Virus record (IMG/VR): IMGVR_UViG_3300006737_000091
Coordinates: 1-33,630 of that record
Reading direction: 5' to 3' (one strand)
Source of the DNA: a virus
DNA: 33,630 nt
The first letter of the stretch is position 1. Each line of letters begins with the position of its first letter. The notes below the pieces were generated by a model. That model did no database searches. It saw only the letters and a list, made by a program, of their open reading frames with translations, and had not been told where the DNA came from. This document shows, one piece after another, positions 1-5,785 of this stretch. Both the position numbers and the translations under genes were made by a program.

Positions 1-2
1 GT

Positions 3-143
3 ATGAACTTAACTAATGATGATTTACAGACTATTCTTTATAGTTTAGAAGGATATATGCAAGGCAATGATGATACAGAATTAGTAAAAGAATTGGACAT
101 TATATGTGATATAATAGAAGTACAATTGAGGACAAAAGTATGA
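3..143 (+). CDS. small conserved-type hypothetical protein (46 aa)
   Basis: An ATG two bases into the window opens a 46-codon frame ending in TGA. The product is acidic and probably alpha-helical, starting MNLTNDDLQTILYSLEGYM and continuing with a GNDDTELVKEL stretch. From memory, proteins of this size and pattern (N-terminal LTNxELQ, then a Y-M-acidic stretch) are common in T4-like marine cyanophages, but their function is unknown. Its stop overlaps the next start in an ATGA arrangement, which suggests translational coupling. The upstream region, including any promoter or ribosome binding site, lies outside the window, so a longer N-terminus cannot be excluded. Confidence 0.6.
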   Translation: MNLTNDDLQTILYSLEGYMQGNDDTELVKELDIICDIIEVQLRTKV

Positions 144-319
144 ACAATGTCTCCCAGAATAGAGGTAGCAACTTTATAGCAACCATGACAGATTACACTT
201 ATTCAGATACATTCTACAATGCAATCGTACATGATGATTATTACTCTAAATGGTGTAGTTTTCCACAGATAGTGAGGAATAGTTGTGGAAAAGTATCAAT
301 TAACAGTGGAAAAGGTTAA
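140..319 (+). CDS. small hypothetical protein (59 aa), start overlaps previous stop
   Basis: This frame of 59 codons begins inside the stop of the preceding small gene (ATGA overlap). The middle has a Tyr/Asp-rich stretch (TDYTYSDTFYNAIVHDDYY). I do not recognise a family. An internal ATG at residue 16 (MTDYTYSD) is an alternative start. Its 3' third is made of DNA carrying an exact inverted repeat of TTTTCCACA, plus a third near copy, so the C-terminal residues may be dictated by a DNA signal rather than by protein function. Because coding and DNA-signal roles compete here, I hold the gene call only moderately. Confidence 0.4.
   Translation: MNNVSQNRGSNFIATMTDYTYSDTFYNAIVHDDYYSKWCSFPQIVRNSCGKVSINSGKG
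259..313. promoter_or_regulatory. cluster of DnaA-box-like sites (TTTTCCACA)
   Basis: TTTTCCACA occurs at 259-267 and its exact reverse complement TGTGGAAAA at 284-292, separated by 16 bases. A near copy, AGTGGAAAA (one mismatch), follows at 305-313. TTTTCCACA differs by one base from the E. coli DnaA box TTATCCACA, and to my knowledge it is the form reported for cyanobacterial replication origins. The cluster could be a DnaA-binding site, a repressor operator with dyad symmetry, or an RNA hairpin. I favour a protein-binding site because a further copy lies at 471-479. Confidence 0.45.
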
Positions 320-349
320 ACTAAATGTATATGAGTGTTTTTGTGAGGT

Positions 350-357
350 GATAAATA
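350..357 (+). promoter_or_regulatory. possible T4-type late promoter box (GATAAATA)
   Basis: GATAAATA matches the NATAAATA form seen before gp25, gp8, gp13, gp15 and the last gene. The next ATG (380) lies 22 bases after the box, within the 19-26 base spacing of those sites. The gene it would serve is doubtful, so the promoter is too. Confidence 0.3.
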
Positions 358-370
358 GGAGTCTTAATTG

Positions 371-400
371 GGTCACTAAATGATAGATTTTATAGTGATC
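371..400. other. inverted repeat / hairpin, first of an adjacent pair
   Basis: GGTCACTA (371-378) can pair with TAGTGATC (393-400) around a 14-base loop. In RNA this gives an 8-bp stem with one G-U pair. No T-tract follows, so it is not a standard terminator. It abuts the next hairpin without a gap. Confidence 0.4.
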
Positions 401-568
401 TTGGGGAGCAGTCTAACAGAAACTCCCCCAAATGTCAAGAGAGTTGTTGTTATGTTACTGAGAAATTATGTTTTCCACACATACAACATTTTATACATAA
501 TAGCACTTGACATGTATAGTGAATCACAGTATAATAACACTATAGAAACTAACACAATCTCCCCCTAA
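380..568 (+). CDS. doubtful small ORF (62 aa), hydrophobic
   Basis: A 62-codon open frame starts 22 bases after a late-promoter-like GATAAATA box. The predicted product has two hydrophobic patches (FIVILGSS near the start and VVVMLLRNYVF plus YNILYIIAL in the middle), so a membrane peptide is conceivable. Against it being a gene, the DNA also holds two adjacent inverted repeats, a TTTTCCACA copy and a full-consensus sigma70 promoter, and the product matches no family I know. It may simply be a non-coding control region without stops in this frame. Confidence 0.22.
   Translation: MIDFIVILGSSLTETPPNVKRVVVMLLRNYVFHTYNILYIIALDMYSESQYNNTIETNTISP
401..431. other. GC-rich inverted repeat / hairpin, second of an adjacent pair
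   Basis: TTGGGGAG (401-408) faces CTCCCCCAA (423-431) across a 14-base loop; the stem is complementary apart from one extra C. Such a G/C block stands out in this AT-rich DNA. It directly follows the hairpin at 371-400. No U-rich tail follows, which argues against intrinsic termination. A similar C-block, CTCCCCCTAA, recurs at 559-568 just before the next gene. Confidence 0.4.
471..479. promoter_or_regulatory. additional TTTTCCACA DnaA-box-like site
   Basis: This is a third exact copy of the 9-base word found in the cluster at 259-313. It lies about 30 bases upstream of the -35 element of the sigma70 promoter at 507-535, a position where a bound protein could affect that promoter. Confidence 0.4.
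507..535 (+). promoter_or_regulatory. exact-consensus sigma70 promoter (early)
   Basis: TTGACA (507-512) and TATAAT (530-535) are separated by exactly 17 bases, the full E. coli-type sigma70 consensus. Transcription would begin near 542 and read into the 51 aa gene at 574. T4-like cyanophages use host sigma70-type promoters for early genes, so this is probably a strong early promoter. Confidence 0.8.
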
Positions 569-573
569 GTTTC

Positions 574-729
574 ATGTCAGTTCTTTTCACTCCCACCACT
601 AATAAGACTGTGAGAGTAACACTAACTCTACAGGTACAAGATGATTTTAATGCAAGGCAAATTGACTGGAGAAAGTTATTTGAATTAGAGGACAATGAAG
701 AGGTGGAAAGTTATATTGAAGAACTGTGA
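574..729 (+). CDS. small conserved-type hypothetical protein (51 aa)
   Basis: A 51-codon ORF lies about 30 bases downstream of the predicted start site of the 507-535 promoter. The product begins MSVLFTPTTNKTVRVTLTL and continues VQDDFNARQIDWRKLFELE, ending in an acidic helix. The pattern of a beta strand (VRVTLTLxVQDDF), an IDW motif and a short acidic C-terminus resembles small proteins I recall from T4-like cyanophages; function unknown. No clear Shine-Dalgarno sequence precedes the ATG, as for many genes here. A CTCCCCCTAA block ends six bases before the start. The gene is too small for enzymatic activity and is more likely an early host-interaction factor (inference). Confidence 0.65.
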   Translation: MSVLFTPTTNKTVRVTLTLQVQDDFNARQIDWRKLFELEDNEEVESYIEEL

Positions 730-800
730 ATAACACACACTAAATGTTATTAGACCTGAGTAAGTCTCTAAACTATTCTGTACACTTTATTATGATGATT

Positions 801-905
801 ATGTCTAAGAACTTCGCACTTTTCTTGCTAGATGTTGTTGATACTGGAGCAGACATATTAACAGTCCTAGATGATATTGTAGAGACAGAAGATACAGTGT
901 TATAA
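801..905 (+). CDS. very small conserved-type hypothetical protein (34 aa)
   Basis: This 34-codon ORF encodes MSKNFALFLLDVVDTGADIL followed by TVLDDIVETEDTVL. The amphipathic LLDVVDTGADILTVLDDIV segment strongly resembles short proteins I recall from T4-like cyanophages. In-frame ATGs at 744, 792 and 795 would give longer forms; I chose 801 because the recognisable pattern starts there, but no ribosome binding site settles the point. The gene ends just before a terminator-like hairpin at 922-946 and probably closes the short early transcript started at 507-535. Function unknown. Confidence 0.55.
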   Translation: MSKNFALFLLDVVDTGADILTVLDDIVETEDTVL

Positions 906-921
906 GTTATAAGAACTGTGT

Positions 922-946
922 GGGTGCTATGTGTTAATTAGCACCC
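922..946 (+). terminator. probable Rho-independent terminator
   Basis: GGGTGCTA (922-929) and TAGCACCC (939-946) form a perfect 8-bp stem around a 9-base loop. It is followed by CTATTTTATG, a modest T-rich tail. It sits 16 bases after the stop of the 34 aa gene and could end the early transcript from 507-535. The broken T-run makes it a moderate call. Confidence 0.6.
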
Positions 947-1171
947 CTATTTTATGTGTGTTGGTGTTAGTGTATTGCCAGTTATTTGTGTGGGTGTGTG
1001 TTATTTTGTGGGGGGCGTGCGAAAAAAACCAAACTACCCTAACCTACAGAGGTGACAAATTGACATAGAGATATAGAGATATAAAAAAAAATTTTGCCTA
1101 AAAAAAATTGCCCATGAAGTTTTTCATTCTATTACCTTTCAGGATATTTAACTTTTGTATGTGGACTGCCC

Positions 1172-1200
1172 TTGGAGTAATTGCAGTGAGCATATATAAA
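1172..1200 (+). promoter_or_regulatory. possible promoter upstream of the 75 aa gene
   Basis: TATAAA (1195-1200) has a weak -35-like TTGGAG (1172-1177) 17 bases upstream. TATATAAA is also close to a late box. The gene starts 20 bases further on. The match is much weaker than at 507-535 or 1444-1472. Confidence 0.35.
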
Positions 1201-1219
1201 GTGTTTAATTGCTAATATT

Positions 1220-1447
1220 ATGGAGACAACCAGTTATCACATATATGCAAGAGACAGAGTATTATATTGCAATTTAAGTGAGGAAGATTTTGAGGAGAAA
1301 TGGCAACTACTGAATGTCATGGTAGGATTGCTCAAGACAGATTATACTGAGAGAGACTTATCATATATTAAGTTAGGTCCCAAAGCAGGAGTTGGAGGAC
1401 CAGGTAGGGTTATCTACAAACATAAGTGGGAAGAGGATTCTTATTGA
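1220..1447 (+). CDS. conserved-type hypothetical protein (75 aa)
   Basis: The 75 aa product starts METTSYHIYARDRVLYCNLS, then EEDFEEKWQLLNVMVGLLKT, and ends with a Gly-rich GVGGPGRVIYKHKW turn. The arrangement of a short beta hairpin with YARDR, an LSEEDFxxKW helix and a DYxxxDLSY motif is one I associate with a small family in T4-like cyanophages; its function is not known to me. Its TGA stop lies inside the -35 element of the promoter at 1444-1472. No Shine-Dalgarno sequence is visible. Probably a soluble cytoplasmic protein. Confidence 0.7.
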   Translation: METTSYHIYARDRVLYCNLSEEDFEEKWQLLNVMVGLLKTDYTERDLSYIKLGPKAGVGGPGRVIYKHKWEEDSY

Positions 1448-1472
1448 CATTCTACATATATGATAGTATAAT
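1444..1472 (+). promoter_or_regulatory. second exact-consensus sigma70 promoter
   Basis: TTGACA (1444-1449) and TATAAT (1467-1472) are again 17 bases apart. The stop codon of the preceding gene (1445-1447) lies within the -35 box. The predicted start near 1479 precedes the glycosyltransferase ATG at 1496; GAAGG at 1479-1483 may act as its ribosome binding site. Confidence 0.75.
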
Positions 1473-1495
1473 TGAATTGAAGGTATTACGAACTT

Positions 1496-2263
1496 ATGGC
1501 AAAAGGATTTACTGTGAAAGCAGCAGCACCTAAACCCAAGGCAGAGGATTGGGATTATGATGCAATCAAGGAGAGAATGAAAGGTAAGACAATAGTATTC
1601 TGTTTACCTGGTAGAGGATGTAGTTATATCTTTCTGAAGAACTTTGTACAACTATGTTTTGACATGGTACAGAATGGTATGTCTATTCAGATTAGTCAAG
1701 ACTATTCTTCAATGGTGAACTTTGCTAGATGTAAGGTTCTTGGTGCAAATGTACTCAGAGGACCAAAGCAAGTACCTTGGGATGGTAAATTAGAATATGA
1801 CTATCAGTTATGGATTGACTCTGATATTGTCTTTACCACAGAAAAGTTCTGGCAACTTTGTGACATGGCAATTCCTGCAGAGGGAGATGAGAGAAAGATC
1901 TCAGCAGGTTGGTATGCTACTGAAGATGGGACAACCACCTCAGTTGCTCACTGGTTAGAGGAAGATGATTTCAGAAAGAATGGTGGCGTAATGAATCATG
2001 AGACTGTGGAATCTATCAGTAAGAGAAGAAAGCCTTTCACAGTAGACTACACTGGTTTTGGATGGGTCTTGATTAAGAAGGGAGTCTTTGAGAATCTACC
2101 TTATCCTTGGTTTGCACCCAAGATGCAAGTGTTTGAGTCTGGGGCAGTGCAGGATATGTGTGGAGAGGATGTATCATTCTGCTTAGATGCAATTGAGCAA
2201 GGTGAGGAGATTTGGTGTGATCCAAGAATTAGAGTGGGTCATGAGAAAACAAGAGTTATCTAG
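1496..2263 (+). CDS. putative GT-A-type glycosyltransferase
   Basis: The 255 aa product resembles nucleotide-sugar glycosyltransferases. After a Lys/Ala/Pro-rich N-terminus comes a beta strand KTIVFCLPGR (31-40), a helix containing FLKNFVQLCFDM, and a hydrophobic strand ending in DSD at residues 108-110 (LWIDSDIVF), the expected DxD metal/sugar-nucleotide site. GFGWVLIKKGVF (about 188-199), GEDVSFC (about 223-229) and a late His in VGHEK fit the acceptor and metal-binding parts of GT-A folds. Proteins like this are frequent in T4-like marine phages, where they may modify DNA, virion proteins or the host surface; the substrate is unknown. It is preceded by a full-consensus sigma70 promoter, suggesting early expression, and closely followed by the 68 aa gene. 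Confidence 0.65.
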   Translation: MAKGFTVKAAAPKPKAEDWDYDAIKERMKGKTIVFCLPGRGCSYIFLKNFVQLCFDMVQNGMSIQISQDYSSMVNFARCKVLGANVLRGPKQVPWDGKLEYDYQLWIDSDIVFTTEKFWQLCDMAIPAEGDERKISAGWYATEDGTTTSVAHWLEEDDFRKNGGVMNHETVESISKRRKPFTVDYTGFGWVLIKKGVFENLPYPWFAPKMQVFESGAVQDMCGEDVSFCLDAIEQGEEIWCDPRIRVGHEKTRVI

Positions 2264-2273
2264 GGAGCCTCTC

Positions 2274-2480
2274 ATGACACTATCAAAACAAGTGCAAGAC
2301 TCACTGGATGATGCACAAGAAAACTTAAGAAATGCTCTTGCTTTTAGTGCAAGAAGTGAGGAACCATATGTGAGCAAACACATTGCTGACCTGATGCATT
2401 CCATAGAAAACATTAAACATGTCACCAATCTATTGGCGATATCTGAAAAAGTAATGAAAGATCTGGAGGATCAAGACTAA
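2274..2480 (+). CDS. small alpha-helical hypothetical protein (68 aa)
   Basis: I chose the ATG at 2274 because AGGGAG lies six bases upstream and because a longer frame from 2187 would overlap the glycosyltransferase by 77 bases. The 68 aa product (MTLSKQVQDSLDDAQENLRN at its start) appears entirely helical and acidic, with heptad-like Leu/Ile spacing (LMHSIENIKHVTNLLAISEKV), so a helical bundle or dimeric coiled coil is likely. No family is recognised. Its TAA overlaps the next ATG by one base (TAATG), suggesting coupled translation. Confidence 0.7.
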   Translation: MTLSKQVQDSLDDAQENLRNALAFSARSEEPYVSKHIADLMHSIENIKHVTNLLAISEKVMKDLEDQD

Positions 2481-2623
2481 TGCCAATTCGTAAATCTCTC
2501 TCTGGTAATGACTTTGTAGAGAGCATACCCAAGAAGACTAGTCAAGGATATGGTAAGCACACCAAGTATGCTGCTACCAGTTCTAACAAAGCAAAGAAAA
2601 AGTACAGGGGGCAAGGTAAGTAA
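2480..2623 (+). CDS. small basic conserved-type protein (47 aa)
   Basis: This 47 aa protein starts at the ATG overlapping the previous TAA (TAATG), and its own TAA overlaps the start of the next gene in the same way. The sequence begins MPIRKSLSGNDFVESIPKKT and is very basic at the C-terminus (SNKAKKKYRGQGK). The GYGKHTKYAATSSNKAKKKY region is a pattern I recall as highly conserved in T4-like cyanophages. The charge suggests nucleic-acid binding or ribosome/RNA polymerase interaction, but this is inference. Its tight linkage to the 216 aa protein suggests joint expression. Confidence 0.7.
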   Translation: MPIRKSLSGNDFVESIPKKTSQGYGKHTKYAATSSNKAKKKYRGQGK

Positions 2624-3273
2624 TGAGTTCACTCATCTGTAATCTCCCTGCCATTGAGGTATGGGTAAGAAAGGAGTATCTAACTGACTTCAAACATGGT
2701 TTTGGTGAATTTACAAAGGGCGTCTGGGTATCTGCTAAAAGCATGCCTGGACGTGCTTTTTATTTTGAGACATATTTACCAGAATATGCTGCAATGTTTG
2801 ACAAGTTACCTATCAGTGCATTCTTAACTGATCCTGAGATACCAGATCCTGATATGAATCTGTTTAATCTACAGTTTTGGAACTGCATGGATTATGGGGT
2901 CACAGCAATCCAAAAGCAATTCATAGGTTCTATGTCATATGAATTGTATACAAGGGATCATGGGACCATGAAAGGCACTTATGTTGCCACTCTGGATAAC
3001 TATCATGACAACCCTGACTTTGTAGATTACTCTACAAGTGAAACACCTGCAGAACATAAGTCACATAACCTCATTGAACTTGATAATGGACAGTATGCAC
3101 TGTACCCAAACAATAGAATGAGAATATATGATAATAGTATTACACCTAAAGAACCTAAACAACCTGACTTTAAGGTGTCTACACAGTATTATCAGGTAGA
3201 AAATGGTAGAGAGTATGATGGAATGGGTGATCAGGATGATTATTTCTGGAAGATTGCGAAAGAACGTGAATAA
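2623..3273 (+). CDS. conserved-type hypothetical protein (216 aa), before the baseplate block
   Basis: The 216 aa product begins MSSLICNLPAIEVWVRKEYL and contains motifs such as GVWVSAKSMPGRAFYFETYL (about 33-52), LFNLQFWNCMDYG (about 86-98), NGQYALYPNNRMRI and a Tyr-rich C-terminus. I recognise it as a type found beside the baseplate genes of T4-like cyanophages but know no function. It does not resemble T4 gp53, gp48 or gp54 in the motifs I can recall. There is no signal peptide or membrane segment. The start overlaps the previous stop, with AAGG upstream. The TAA stop is part of the late box in front of gene 25. Confidence 0.7.
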   Translation: MSSLICNLPAIEVWVRKEYLTDFKHGFGEFTKGVWVSAKSMPGRAFYFETYLPEYAAMFDKLPISAFLTDPEIPDPDMNLFNLQFWNCMDYGVTAIQKQFIGSMSYELYTRDHGTMKGTYVATLDNYHDNPDFVDYSTSETPAEHKSHNLIELDNGQYALYPNNRMRIYDNSITPKEPKQPDFKVSTQYYQVENGREYDGMGDQDDYFWKIAKERE

Positions 3274-3276
3274 ATA
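3269..3276 (+). promoter_or_regulatory. T4-type late promoter box (AATAAATA)
   Basis: AATAAATA contains the TAA stop (3271-3273) of the 216 aa gene and ends 21 bases before the gene 25 ATG. The T4 late consensus recognised by gp55 with the sliding clamp is TATAAATA. This probably starts the gp25-gp6-gp7 transcript. Confidence 0.6.
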
Positions 3277-3297
3277 ACTTATATTTACTGTAGTTTC

Positions 3298-3699
3298 ATG
3301 CCTGTAGAAAGGGTTAGTAGGGGATTTAAGGACCTGAGTATGACATTTCAGGTCAATCCTATCAATTCAGACTTGATCGCAACCAAAAATGAGACTGCTA
3401 TTGCTCGTTCTGTAAGGAATTTAGTAATTACTAGACCTGGTGAAAGATTTTTTAACCCAAATCTAGGTTCCAGAGTCCATGAATTGCTATTTGAGAATAT
3501 GGATGACATAACTGCTTCTCTAATTGAGGATGAAATTAGGGATACCATTGATAATTATGAACCACGTGTAAAATTAAGATCAGTAAAAGCAATTCCTGAC
3601 TTTGATGGCAATGCTTTTGATGTGAAAATTACATATGATATCATAGGAATTGATGCTAGTCCTCAACAATTAGCATTTGCACTACAGTCAACTAGATAA
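3298..3699 (+). CDS. 25: baseplate wedge subunit gp25
   Basis: At 133 aa this matches T4 gp25 (132 aa), which binds the gp6 dimer and helps trigger sheath assembly at the baseplate periphery. The central region contains the family hallmark TRPGERFFNPNLGSRVHELL-like stretch (residues about 45-64), with the PGE(R)xFxPxxGSxxxxLLFE pattern shared with lysozyme-like T6SS TssE proteins. The C-terminal part (EDEIRDTIDNYEPRVKL) also fits. The ATG follows a late box by 21 bases without an obvious Shine-Dalgarno sequence. Its stop is directly followed by the ATG of gene 6 with no gap, so the two are presumably coupled and stoichiometrically linked in the wedge. Confidence 0.93.
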   Translation: MPVERVSRGFKDLSMTFQVNPINSDLIATKNETAIARSVRNLVITRPGERFFNPNLGSRVHELLFENMDDITASLIEDEIRDTIDNYEPRVKLRSVKAIPDFDGNAFDVKITYDIIGIDASPQQLAFALQSTR

Positions 3700-5754
3700 A
3701 TGGCACTAGTAAACTTTACAAATCTGGATTTTGATCAAATAAAAACTTCTTTGAAGGATTATTTGCGTGCAAATTCTAATTTCACTGATTATGATTTTGA
3801 AGGATCTAATCTTTCTACCATACTTGATGTATTAGCATACAATACTTACATAAATTCCTACAATGCTAACATGATTAGCAATGAGGTATTCATTGATAGT
3901 GCCACTTTAAGAGAAAATGTAGTAGCTTTAGCAAGAAATATTGGTTATACACCTAGATCTGTCACTTCTGCAAAGGCTATTGTCTCATTTTTTGTAGATA
4001 CCACTGGATTTACCACTAAACCTGTTACACTTACACTTAAAAAAGGCATAGTAGCTACTTCTGCATCTACTTTTGGGTCAGAAAGTTACTCATTTTGTGT
4101 TCCAAGTGATATTACAGTGCCTGTGGTTGATGGAATTGCTACATTTGCTGATGTGGAGATCTATGAAGGGACATTTTTAACTTCAAACTTTGTTGTTTCT
4201 GCAGAAAACCCTGCACCACCATCAAGATACATCCTTCAGAACCCAAATATTGACACTTCTACCTTAGAAGTGCAAGTTCGTGAGACTCAAGCAAACACTT
4301 CTTCTAAAAAATATGTATTTTCAGATACTTTAATAGAAGTTACCTCCTCTTCATGTGTATATTTCATTCAAGAAGTAGAAGATCAGAGATATGAACTCAT
4401 TTTTGGTGATGGCGTCTTTGGTAAAAAGTTAGAAGCACTTAATTTCATTGAAGTTTCATATATTACAGCCACTGGTGCTGCTGCAAATGATATTTCTTCA
4501 TTCTCATTCAATGGTAGAATTGTAGATAACAATAATAACCTAGTAAGTAGTGGAATTTCTATATTTACAACTATAAATGGTTCTACAGGTGGTAAAGAAA
4601 TTGAATCTGTGGACTCAATTAAGCGTTATGCCCCTAAAATCTATTCTACATTCAATAGAGCAGTCACTGCAGCAGATTATGAGGCACTCATACCTAAAAT
4701 ATACCCTGAAACTGAGTCTGTATCAGTTTTTGGAGGTGAAGATTTGGTTCCTCCAAAATATGGAAAGGTTTTTATCACTATAAAACCCTTTTTTGGACCT
4801 TTTGTGCCAGATGCAATCAAAAATAACTTAAATAACATTTTAAGAAAATATTCTGTTGCTGGAATAGTCACTGAAATACAAGATTTGAAGTTTTTGTTCA
4901 TTGAAGCTGATATTAATGCATATTTTAACCCAAGTTTAACTCAAAGTGCAAATTCTCTTAGAACGCAAATATCTAACAACATAAATGCATATGCTAGATC
5001 ATCTGAATTGAATAAATATGGTGCTAAATTTAAATATAGTAGATTTCAAGCAGTTGTAGATAATACAAGTGACTCTGTAACATCAAATATCACAAAAATT
5101 CAAATGCGTCGTGATATGAAACCTGCTTTGAATACAAATGCAGAATATGAGTTGTGTTTTGGAAATGCATTCTATGTAAAGAGTATAAATGGATATAATA
5201 TTAAGTCATCTGGATTTAGAGTGTTTGGACAACCCACAACTGTCTTTTTAAGTGACCTTCCTAATGCAGATAAGAAAACAGGCAACCTATTTTTATTCAC
5301 ATTACAATCTAGAGGAACTCCTGTCATAGTTTCTGGAAATATGGGTACAATTGATTATCAAAAAGCAGAAATATTGATAAAACCAATTAATATTGTTGGA
5401 ACGTCTAAAAAAGTTCAAGACATACCAATTATAGAAGTTTCTGGATGTCCTAAATCAAATGATGTGATTGGATTGAAAGATTTATATCTACAATTAGATG
5501 TTAATAATAGTACCATTGATATGATTGCTGATAATGTTGAATCAGGAGATGATAGATCTGGGGTTAATTACACAGCTACCTCAAGTTATGTAAATGGTGA
5601 TTTAGCAAGATTAACTGAAGAAGAAAGAAAAAATATTACCATTCTTTCCTCAGATACATATGTGATAGGGGATACTAATTTGCAACTTCTAGGTGGAACT
5701 AGCACTGCATCTTCATCATCTTCCTCTTCTACTACATCAATATCATCATATTAA
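3700..5754 (+). CDS. 6: baseplate wedge subunit gp6 (baseplate J family)
   Basis: The 684 aa product is close to T4 gp6 (660 aa), the wedge protein whose dimers form the ring joining the six wedges. The N-terminus, with FDQIKTSLKDYLRANSNFTD and GSNLSTILDVLAYNTYINSY, is typical of the family, as is the central AVTAADYEALIPKIYPETES motif (about 322-341) of the baseplate J-like domain. It begins directly after gp25. The C-terminus ends in an unusual Ser/Thr tail (about residues 667-684, including SSSSSSSTTSISSY), which I do not expect in gp6 and which may be a flexible linker or a remnant. A 31-base gap separates it from the giant gene. Confidence 0.92.
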   Translation: MALVNFTNLDFDQIKTSLKDYLRANSNFTDYDFEGSNLSTILDVLAYNTYINSYNANMISNEVFIDSATLRENVVALARNIGYTPRSVTSAKAIVSFFVDTTGFTTKPVTLTLKKGIVATSASTFGSESYSFCVPSDITVPVVDGIATFADVEIYEGTFLTSNFVVSAENPAPPSRYILQNPNIDTSTLEVQVRETQANTSSKKYVFSDTLIEVTSSSCVYFIQEVEDQRYELIFGDGVFGKKLEALNFIEVSYITATGAAANDISSFSFNGRIVDNNNNLVSSGISIFTTINGSTGGKEIESVDSIKRYAPKIYSTFNRAVTAADYEALIPKIYPETESVSVFGGEDLVPPKYGKVFITIKPFFGPFVPDAIKNNLNNILRKYSVAGIVTEIQDLKFLFIEADINAYFNPSLTQSANSLRTQISNNINAYARSSELNKYGAKFKYSRFQAVVDNTSDSVTSNITKIQMRRDMKPALNTNAEYELCFGNAFYVKSINGYNIKSSGFRVFGQPTTVFLSDLPNADKKTGNLFLFTLQSRGTPVIVSGNMGTIDYQKAEILIKPINIVGTSKKVQDIPIIEVSGCPKSNDVIGLKDLYLQLDVNNSTIDMIADNVESGDDRSGVNYTATSSYVNGDLARLTEEERKNITILSSDTYVIGDTNLQLLGGTSTASSSSSSSTTSISSY

Positions 5755-5785
5755 TTTACTAGCAAGAAATTAACACAACTATAAA

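Larger units (their letters stand above)
906..1219. other. non-coding interval with terminator, GT-rich stretch and A-tracts
   Basis: I see no convincing gene in these 314 bases. They contain a hairpin (922-946), a strongly GT-rich segment (about 947-1018, including a GGGGGG run), a direct repeat ATAGAGAT at 1065-1072 and 1073-1080, and long A-tracts near 1083-1092 and 1100-1107, each followed by a TTGCC-like word. TTGACA at 1060-1065 has only a poorly spaced TATAAA partner. A possible promoter lies at its right end (1172-1200). Confidence 0.6.

Noticed and set aside
1060-1085. Possible promoter TTGACA (1060-1065) with TATAAA (1080-1085)
   Set aside because: The spacing is only 14 bases, too short for normal sigma70 use.
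2187-2273. N-terminal extension of the 68 aa gene back to an ATG at 2187
   Set aside because: It would overlap the glycosyltransferase by 77 bases, whereas the ATG at 2274 has a good AGGGAG site.
4577-4783. A 68-codon frame in another register within gene 6
   Set aside because: Overlaps the conserved gp6 central domain; its product shows only compositional bias.
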